This document shows positions 56,690 to 64,000 of a stretch of 64,000 nt of DNA, in pieces. The notes beneath the pieces were generated by a model. The model ran no database searches and had not been told where the DNA came from. It saw only the letters and a list, made by a program, of their open reading frames with translations. How positions within the stretch are numbered: the first letter of the stretch is position 1; every line of letters starts with the position of its first letter. A program made the translations under genes and the position numbers. This stretch comes from Ascaphus truei (lineage: Eukaryota > Chordata > Amphibia > Anura > Ascaphidae): assembly GCA_036426205.1 (NCBI GenBank), contig CM071567.1:295295752-295359751 (forward strand), in the 5' to 3' direction.

Positions 56690-59050
56690 AGCGAAGGAAA
56701 GAAGAGTCAGGTAGAACGGGGAAAACAATACAAAGTATGGTAAGAGCGACCAAGGGTGAATCGCCGGCTACAGCCACATTTTGTTGATGGATGAGAGAAG
56801 AGAATCAACACACTTATCCCACACAGGAAGGAACACACGGTAACACAAAACAGAAAGGAGGCGGGAAAGAACCGAACAAGTAAGCGAAGCTTAAGATGGA
56901 ATATCTAATTAGGGGAAAGTAAGGAGTCAAAGGAAAGAAAGGGAAAGCAGATATTCATCTGATCAAAAACGTCGCTGCGGAGTTAGTGGAACCGCACACA
57001 TAATGGGATAAGGATACTTGAGCTCCCAGTGAATAGCGAAAAAGCGGGCGACGGCGGAAAAGGGTGTATCAAAAACTCCAAGTGGATGTAGACGAAAGAA
57101 CACATAGATCGCGAATAAACATAAGAGGGTAGCAAAATCGAGGCGAAAGGAAAACGCCCAAACACCCGCGAATCATCTACAAGAGAAAAAGAGACGCAGG
57201 GAGTAGGGGAGAGACTATCGGACACGGATGACTAGAGGATACAGGGACTATGGGTCGAGAAGGAACTATGTCAAAACGGGGACAAGCAGCAGTGAGATGG
57301 GGGAGAAAAAAAAGCACCACTCGCCCGTCAAGACAAGGAGCGCGTGACGGGCGGCTAGCTAAGCCGATATTACCCATAGCCTCTTAGGCCTGAACGAAAC
57401 TACAGAACAGAGAGCCGATGGCTGAGGGATTCTAGGAAAATCGGAATCGGAACGAGCAGTAGAAGGGAGCCAGCACACGAGGCCAAAGGTAACGACCCGA
57501 ACTGGAAAGGACGGGGTAACAACCAGAGGAGGAATTAAGAATCAGCGGGAACAAATGACAGCCGGCGGGAAACGGGGAACAGCGCCCGGAAAACGGGAGA
57601 TAAAAGTTATGAGAAATAGGTACACAAATTCGAAGATGAGAACAACTGAGCAAAAAAGACGGAAATAGTTGAGGGGGGATCCTAGGAAAGTGTGCCGGAG
57701 GGGAACGAAGAGCAGCGAAGAGGGAGGGCCGGAAACGAAATAACGAGGAGTCATTCGGAATGGGAATAAACGAGCATCACAGAAGGAGAAGAACTGTGGT
57801 TGATGGAAGCAGAGATGAGGGGGGGCGGAGGCAGCAGACGAGGAAAGTATTAAGGAAGCACTTGCTAATCAAGGAGTGGAGGAGGGGGGAGGGAAGCGGA
57901 TAGAAGGGGCCCACAACGAGGCAACCGGGGAGCGAAGCAAGGAAGGGTATGGGTAGCAACGGTCGGTAAAAAACGCAAGCGTAGCACAGCCCTTGCGTGC
58001 GGAGTGGCACCAGAAGGAAACAAGGAAGACAAGAAGGGCTGCCCACAGACATAAACTGGGGGGTGAAACGGGTCCTTTTAACGGAAACGCAACGTAGCTA
58101 GAAACAGAGGCGAAATACGTACAGTCAAATGTCAACATTGAACGAAAAACGAGGGTGTGGAATAACAGAAGACAGCAACACGACGTGTAAAAATGATTAG
58201 ATCTAAAGCGCTTCGAAGCGAAGAGGCACGAAATAGCCGGCGGTAGAGGCAAGGAAGATGGGAGCGCGAGGGCGCTGAGGGAGAAGGAAACGAGCATTTA
58301 TACACCATAGGAGCACGGGCCCCTTCCGGAGAGACCGTTAGCCGCAGACAAAAAGTCGGAGAATACCAAAGAAACTAGAAGAAAACGGTGAAGCCGCCAG
58401 TGGAGGATATAGTTATGGGGTCAGGACCGGAAGGGGGAAGGGCATCAGAGAGAGGTACATGAGCAAGGGAGGCCAACGGGCCGACTAACAGCTCGGGCCC
58501 TAAGACCAGCGGACGAAAACGGAGTCGTTGCAAACGGGCGGGCATAGAAATTCTGAGGGCGGAGAGGACAAAAGCCCATGCCCTCCGTGTACGTACAGGT
58601 CACAGTAATGAACAATGAGGGAAGAAAATGGCGAAACGAGATATGAGACAAACCTACGGCATAAGAGCGGAATTAGCAAAGGAATAGGATAACGTAGAGT
58701 GGCAGTACGGGAACAACACGACGGAGGCAATAGAAAAAGGTAAATTGTAGAAAAATTAGAGCAGAACAGCGGCGCAAGAACAAATAAGGGGCAAGCGGAA
58801 AGCAGAAAGAAAGTGGAATGACGGCCGGACGCAGGATCTGCCAGGGAGAGACGTCGGAGTTGAGGAAAGAAAGTCAGGAGATGCTAAGCACAGAACAAGT
58901 ATGATGAGCGAAGGGGTTGGAATAACAATGGGTGAGGGCAAGAAGAAAGTTGAAGGAGGGGAAGGGGTGCGGGAAAATGGACCCCAGCGTACCACAGACT
59001 AATATGGACATAGTCGGCGGCGAGACTGCGATCGAAACTCTAGGGTGTTA
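56690..59050. other. Purine-rich, CpG-rich block of unknown origin
   Basis: About 2.4 kb in which the plus strand is roughly two-thirds A+G by eye and CpG is frequent (for example five CpG in 57036-57060), unlike the CpG-poor DNA around it. It has no internal tandem period that I can see and no plus-strand frame of 60 codons. The minus strand is pyrimidine-rich and therefore stop-poor, giving overlapping frames in all three phases (for example 57869-58297). These look compositional, not coding. The block lies inside an LTR, right of a palindrome. Confidence 0.6.
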
Positions 59051-59474
59051 GGTGGAAGAGTAGATTCCGCTAGAAGAGCAGGAGCAAGAATAGCAACGGG
59101 GCCATGGGCGGTTTGGCGCAAGAATATAAGCCTCCCCCAAAAACAGCAGTACAGTCTCCACCTATTCCTTCCCCTTCTTTCCCATATCCTTGGGCATGGC
59201 ACTTCGCCTCACTCACTTGGGGGACAGTGGAACGATCACCAACTTTGGGGCGGTCCTGCCCTTAAGTACAGCCAGGGTGCGGAGTACCCTTGACCCAGCC
59301 AACAAGGATATGCCTTCCCCTGCCATCACTCAAAAGTTCAGTACCAAAAGATGAAGGGATGAAAACCCATAATAACTACTGGCGACCTGTAATACAAGGA
59401 TTTGCCAGCCCATAGGTAGATTTAGTAACCAGGGGGTAACCCGTTAAACTCTACCTCTGGTGGAAATACCAACA

Positions 59475-59484
59475 TCCCCGCTTT
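59475..59484 (-). promoter_or_regulatory. Candidate polypurine tract next to LTR copy D
   Basis: On the minus strand AAAGCGGGGA directly precedes the LTR start TGTTGG. A purine run of this kind primes plus-strand DNA synthesis in LTR retroelements. One C interrupts it, so the call is tentative. Confidence 0.35.
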
Positions 59485-59755
59485 GGGTTCTAAATTTTCG
59501 GGTACCATCTTTGATGTAACTGAACAACAAAATAACATTTCACATGATATATCACATTAATATGCATTATATACATTTTTATTGTGAAAACAGCACAGGT
59601 CATATATTCACCATATACTTATATTATTACGGTAATATACACATGGGTTCCTCCAACGGGGAGAACCTTGATTTCAATAATAATGTTAAGGATCAGGTTT
59701 CCACACTGATATTCCTGATGCATCAGTAACAGTGACAGAGAATACCCTCTTTGAA
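59485..59755 (-). other. 3' region of the unknown ORF
   Basis: Runs from the ORF stop to the candidate polypurine tract. On the minus strand it contains AATAAA (59583-59578) 170 bases after the stop. It is AT-rich and has no further frame except a 28-codon one overlapping the LTR border. Confidence 0.35.
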
Positions 59756-60851
59756 TTACTCCACTCTGTCCAGGTACACTGACCTACCAACTTTCCAAAC
59801 TTGGACAAGATAGGCCTCTCGCTCATGTATATTGTGGAATGTACTGCAGTTGTGCTCTAGCACATAAGCTTTTACCGCTTCAATCAGCCATTGTTCCCGA
59901 TTAGCATCAATTTCTCGCATAATATGCTCCAGAACCTATGGAAACTCAAAACCATGTGAACTTCTGTACTTTTGTAACATAAGTCGCTCGGCACAGCTAA
60001 TTTTAGTAAGCCAGCGACCTTCAGCTCTACCTGGTAGAACCCAGTATAAAGGTTCCTGAATGGGAGACACATATTTTGCTGGCACATTACTCGACAGCTG
60101 TAACTGGCCCGCCATTATATCCGCTTCCATTGTCCTCATTTCCTGAGCAGCCTTATCAGGACTATACACCCCTTTTGCCCACCAATTGTGAACTATATTG
60201 TCGGTTTCTAATAAGAACCTTGTGCGGTCCATAAAGTATACATATCCCTGAAACCGGGAGTGCCACCATGAGTGTGAACTAGCAGGCCCAGCTACAGCAA
60301 CCCCTGGGTGTGAAATATCGGTGGAAGTGGTAGCATCAGAGTTATTAACAGACTTGCTACTGACTAAATCCACTATTTACACTGCAATTGTCTACATCTT
60401 CATTAGTAACATAATCATCTGGAATATCATTATCATTTGTAACAACATTACTATCGGTCAGCATAGTATTCCCATAAGTCCAGTCCTTCCAGTCCGAAGA
60501 GGGAATATGATTCCTAGAGGCCCACAAGCTCCTTTTTCTGGAGTAATGTTCTCCTGCGCCCGATCAGCTTCCAGCGGCGGCAACCCACCCCTCAGACTTC
60601 CGGACTGAAGGGGTTCCCTGAGCAGAAGATGGGCAAATGTCCCGCAGACCAGCGGTACTGGTCGTGGACAAAGGGGCCTTGCAAGTGTCCAAGTCCCGAA
60701 CAAGTACGTCCCTGAGGCCCGAAACTAACGTAATACTCAGTATTGACTGCACAGCAATGGGCTTTGGCCTTGATAGGGAATCCGACACATAGCCTTTGTG
60801 CGATGCCCAACTCGCAGGAGTAGAACACTGTTGAATGTCATGATCTGCCAT
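59756..60851 (-). pseudogene. Unrecognised ORF of about 365 codons, two stops and one frameshift
   Basis: From ATG at 60851 the minus strand reads MADHDIQQCSTPASWASHKG and stays open for 95 codons to a TGA (60566-60564). The same frame then continues about 70 codons to near 60375. A one-base frame change leads into 145 codons (60373-59939), then TAG at 59938-59936, then 58 more codons to TAA at 59758-59756. The N-terminal half is Ser/Thr/Asn/Asp-rich. The C-terminal half looks globular, with many aromatic residues (for example LYWVLPGRAEGRWLTK, VLEHIMREIDANREQWLIEA). I see no signal peptide, membrane segment, zinc motif or catalytic signature, and do not recognise the family. Its place next to an LTR suggests a retroelement or viral accessory ORF; a captured gene is possible. 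Confidence 0.5.
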
Positions 60852-61411
60852 GATTATTAAATGTATTTTTACTGTTTAAATAGTTTCACCATATTTACTT
60901 CTTTTGCTAAATAATCAAATATAGAAACTTGTGTCATACTGTAGTGCCAACGATTATTCTAAACAACATCAGGGCAATCACCAAAAGACCCAGGTACATG
61001 CTGGTAACATGCTGGAACATTCTCACAATTTCTGAAGACAGACTAATGGCCCATCGATTAACAGCGGGGTCCCTCCGTCCCATTCAAAACTGAATGGCAC
61101 TGCCAGGAACCCCTGCTGTGTTAATCCGATAGGGCGTTATTCCTCTGCAGAAATGTGTGAAATGTTCCAGCATGTACCCAGCATGTACCCAGCATGTACC
61201 TGGGTCTTTTTGGTGATTGCCCCTGATTTGTTTTAGAATAATCGTCGGCACTACAGTATGACACAAGTTTCTATATTTGATTATTTAGCAAAAGAAGTAA
61301 ATATGGTGAAACTATTTAAACAGTAAAAATACATTTAATAATCATGGCAGATCATGACATTCAACAGTGTTCTACTCCTGCGGGTTGGGCATCGCACAAA
61401 GGCTATGTGTC
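60784..61411. repeat. Head-to-head palindrome duplicating the ORF 5' end
   Basis: The left arm 60784-61086 is the reverse complement of 61091-61411 with a 4-base centre (CATTCA AAAC TGAATG at 61081-61096). The outer 230 bases of each arm are almost identical; the inner parts are more diverged and the right arm has extra CCAGCATGTAC units. Each arm carries the same upstream region and the ATG plus about 23 codons, so start codons point outward at 60851 (-) and 61343 (+). Only the leftward copy continues into a long frame. Confidence 0.85.
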
Positions 61412-62620
61412 TTGTTGGTGATAAACTCAGATTTTCCAAGGCAAGTGTTAGAATACTCGTTGGCGCACCTGTATATTCTAAAGTGTAAAAAAAAAGTGAA
61501 AAAGAGAAGATACTGCTAGAGAATGATCATTTTGTAGTCATCATATAGACCAATTTTAAAAATAGTTTACATTTCACTTGAGAATACCAGGATTCTCCCC
61601 CCCCCCCCCCCCGACCCTTTAAGAATTATAATACATTGATGGCAGAGACACATGAAGACATTCCAGATAATCACAATGTATTTAGGTTGGGATTTCTCGA
61701 GCTCCAATGTGGAGTATGGCACCAGGTCTGACTATAACTGTGATTGACTCCGCCGGATCTGGGGGTATCGGTATTGCGCATCGAAGCTTGAGGAATCCTG
61801 GCCTTAGAAGTTTCAGAGTCTCTTACAGTTGTCAAGATCATAAAAATCACACAGAGATCAAAAGAAAGAAAGTCCGCAACCTCCCCGAAATGTCATCCAT
61901 TTTGATTGGTATTATAAGGTAACACTGTGTAAGGCCCAGCTGGCTGCAAACTGGGGCAACACCAGTGAACAAACAACACCAGATTTATTAAAAAAAATGA
62001 CTCCAACTGCAGATTAAAAAAAATAAGTATAATTATTTTGCACTGGCTTGGTCCCAGTTTTGCAGCCAGATGTAATAAATAACCCCCTAAAATGTGAAGT
62101 TGCCACACTAACTAATGTGATGGTGTTGACACAATCTTTGCATTACAAAATAATTGCTCTCAGCGCAGCTAGCGAGCAATGTTTGAGCAAATGAGTGTTT
62201 GGAATTCTTGTTCTAGATATCCCCCTCCACTCTTAAACATTGTATTATTTAAATAAAGATCTCTCTGAACTGTTACCAAGAAGTAGGACATACCTGAAAA
62301 TGACACCAATCAATGAGTAATGGAATTGTCATAGTGCTAGGTGACATGGAGGGATGCAGAGATTGACCACTCCACCTGTTCAGGACTGCAGCATAGTTAA
62401 GCAAATTAAGTTTTAAAAAAAAAATTCTTACACACAACTCATTCGTTGTTGCACATACACAAGAAGAGCATTTGTGATGTAAAAATGAATGAATCCCATT
62501 CTAACATTTAAGAAGCATTTTCCCTAATTACTTTTATTGTTCTTTGCATAACTACATTTATTGCTCCCAGGTGGTCTGACTCAGGCATAGAAAAATCTGA
62601 AGAAATGACCGGCCTCTGAA
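61412..62620. other. Unique DNA with a poly-C run
   Basis: No LTR-like match to the element on the left. A 16-base C-run lies at 61597-61612. The frame at 61707-61922 has no domain. Confidence 0.35.
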
Positions 62621-62627
62621 AGATACA

Positions 62628-62984
62628 GATGCAGCGGCCGTTATTCGAAACAAATCACGGCGCCTTTTTCATGTGCGCTGCAGTACGCCATGCGGCATTA
62701 ACGCCGCCAATCGCCCCAGGCACACATGTTTATTGCGGTTGCTATGTTTGAATTTCATGGATTGTGTGCAATTAAATGCAATTAAATGAATGAATTTTAA
62801 TGTGTACAGTACAATGCTACTGTGTCAATTTCAGGTGTTTAAAAACCAAAACACTAAAATGCCATTTTCTGCACTCGCCTGCACTCGCGTCTAAAGGCGG
62901 TACGGTTGGAAGAAATCATGCGCCATCACATGGGCATTCCAAGGTATACAACGCGTGAAGTGTTTCAATAACGGCCGCTGCATC
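62628..62984. mobile_element. MITE with 18-bp perfect inverted ends
   Basis: GATGCAGCGGCCGTTATT (62628-62645) is the exact complement of AATAACGGCCGCTGCATC (62967-62984), and similarity continues inward (CGAAACA / TGTTTC). TA-containing flanks (GATACA, TATATG) leave the duplication ambiguous. Both terminal regions are CpG-rich and the middle is AT-rich. No coding capacity. Confidence 0.75.
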
Positions 62985-63466
62985 TATATGACCCAATGAT
63001 CCTTTGTAAAACATGTTAAACGAACCTAAGTGTATACATTTCCAACGTAAATACTACAAATACTGCAGCCCACATCTGTACAGATGCAGCAGGCATGATT
63101 ACCCCCGTTGACACTAGTTAACACAATAAATGTTTAGAAAATGATTGTGTGCATTAAAGAGGACGCATGCATTTCTATCTTTTTCAATAGAGTTGCTGTT
63201 TTTGTTACGATAAATAACCCAGGAGTGTTGTGCTACAGTATATCTGTACATACTGTAGTATGTTACATGAACAAAACCTCACATTGATGGATCGGAAGCA
63301 TAAGGCTCATATTTAATAAACAATGCTATTGTACATGACCCCTTAAAGCCCATTCACGAGGAGGTGTGTTATTAGGTAGCAGTGCATGGTAAATATGGCC
63401 ATTTATCGCCCATTGACTGGAATGGCCTATAATAACTTTCCAAAGATCATAATCCACTGAGTTAGA
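62985..63466. other. Unique AT-rich DNA
   Basis: No repeat or gene recognised. A (TA)n run follows at about 63465-63490. Confidence 0.3.
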
Positions 63467-63493
63467 TATATATATATATATATATATATAGTA

Positions 63494-64000
63494 TGTAACC
63501 AGGTCCCCTCCGGTCCCCCTTACATCCGCTGCCGCGGGGGATGTTGCGGGGAGGTGCAGGTAGCGACGGGCTCATCGGCGGCTCCTGGCAAGGGGCGCCA
63601 CCATGTTGGAGTGCGGGCGCATGCGTAGAGGGAGCTCCAGTGGTCATTACCAAGTTGCGCATGCGCAGTACGCTAGGCGCACACGGTGGCTGTTAGGGAT
63701 AGGCTCCGCGGGGACTACAAGCCCCATAATGCATAGGGGCATGCAGACATATGACCACACCCAGCCATAAGGGCTGAGAGGATTCGCCTGCAAGGATTAG
63801 TTACATTTGGCGCGCTCAGGTCAGATAGGCAGTCGGAGCTGGGACACAGATAGGGGAGGTTGTAGGCACAGGGTGTCTGTGGCCCCTGCACTAGGCCAGG
63901 TATCCCCCTAGGCCCCAGCTAGGCCCCAAATCACCAAGTAAAGATTGTGACTGCTACAGGAACAGGCCCTTAGGTAGGGACCCTGCCCCATTAGCTGTTT
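63494..64000 (+). mobile_element. CpG-rich LTR-like or MITE sequence cut by the window end
   Basis: Opens TGTAACCAGGTCCCCTCCGG right after a (TA)n run and stays GC/CpG-rich to the end of the window. TGTAAC is also the first word of LTR copies A and D, and AGGTCCCC occurs at the left end of the CpG-rich MITE copies. Without the other end it cannot be classified. Confidence 0.3.

Larger units (their letters stand above)
55631..59474 (-). mobile_element. LTR (family copy D) split by a 3.1-kb insertion
   Basis: The left part 55631-56040 starts TGTAACAGTGCCCCCC and follows copies A-C through the CGATCTGCCGTTGGCTCC and TTTATT words. The right part, about 59140-59474, follows them from the CTCACTCACTTGG region to an end reading GTGGAAATACCAACA. 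Between lies unrelated DNA (palindrome and purine-rich block). Immediately beyond the right end the minus strand reads AAAGCGGGGA (59484-59475), a candidate polypurine tract. The base outside the left end (AATA) is not repeated outside the right end. So this looks like the 3' LTR of a minus-strand element rather than a solo LTR. Confidence 0.6.

Noticed and set aside
56983..58995. Many minus-strand open frames of 66-142 codons
   Set aside because: The minus strand is pyrimidine-rich and so stop-poor in all three phases; the peptides are Ser/Pro/Leu/Phe-rich with no motif.

Overview
The window looks like repeat-rich, gene-poor nuclear DNA from a vertebrate, most probably a frog. The main reasons are an L1/Tx1-type LINE with a nearly intact ORF2, Ngaro/DIRS-type relics with gag, RT and SGNH-hydrolase fragments, L2/CR1-type LINE remains, and many short DNA transposons of kinds I associate with amphibian genomes. 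The species assignment is inference. I found no host protein-coding exon, tRNA, rRNA or CRISPR array. Almost everything that can be recognised is mobile DNA, much of it nested.

Layout. 1-1290: AT-rich DNA with one small hAT MITE. 1292-5970: young Tx1 LINE whose ORF2 has a single nonsense codon. 5971-7588: unique AT-rich DNA. 7589-7985: TA-flanked MITE. About 8000-16060: one old Tx1 LINE (ORF1 and ORF2 relics) interrupted by a TAA-flanked MITE that holds another MITE, an 0.8-kb foldback, a SINE-like insert and an antisense L2/CR1 LINE. 16700-23360: CpG-rich MITEs, LTR-like pieces and unique DNA. 23362-24759: hAT element with perfect 8-bp target duplication. 25016-26736: 1.7-kb foldback with an RT fragment in its loop. 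27060-33660: two Ngaro/DIRS relics, a hAT MITE and a TTAA-flanked MITE. 34260-39260: SINE, MITEs, an L2 3' end and a unique stretch that could be conserved noncoding DNA. 41482-48075: three LTRs of one family, all on the minus strand, plus a G-rich minisatellite and a LINE C-terminus whose 3' tail holds nine 39-bp repeats. 50404-55255: CpG-rich MITE, L2/CR1 LINE relic and a short MITE. 55631-61411: a degraded element on the minus strand. It has an LTR split by a 3.1-kb insert that includes a palindrome and a purine-rich, CpG-rich block. Beside the LTR are a candidate polypurine tract, an unrecognised broken ORF of about 365 codons, and a head-to-head palindrome that duplicates the ORF start. 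61412-64000: unique DNA, a MITE and an LTR-like CpG-rich end.

No operon or pathway is present. The coherent coding units are transposon genes: LINE ORF1/ORF2, Ngaro gag/RT/hydrolase, and the unknown minus-strand ORF at 59756-60851. The most unusual structures are the four foldbacks (11444, 25016, 56047, 60784), a hammerhead-core-like hairpin shared by separate repeats, and the purine-rich block at 56690-59050.
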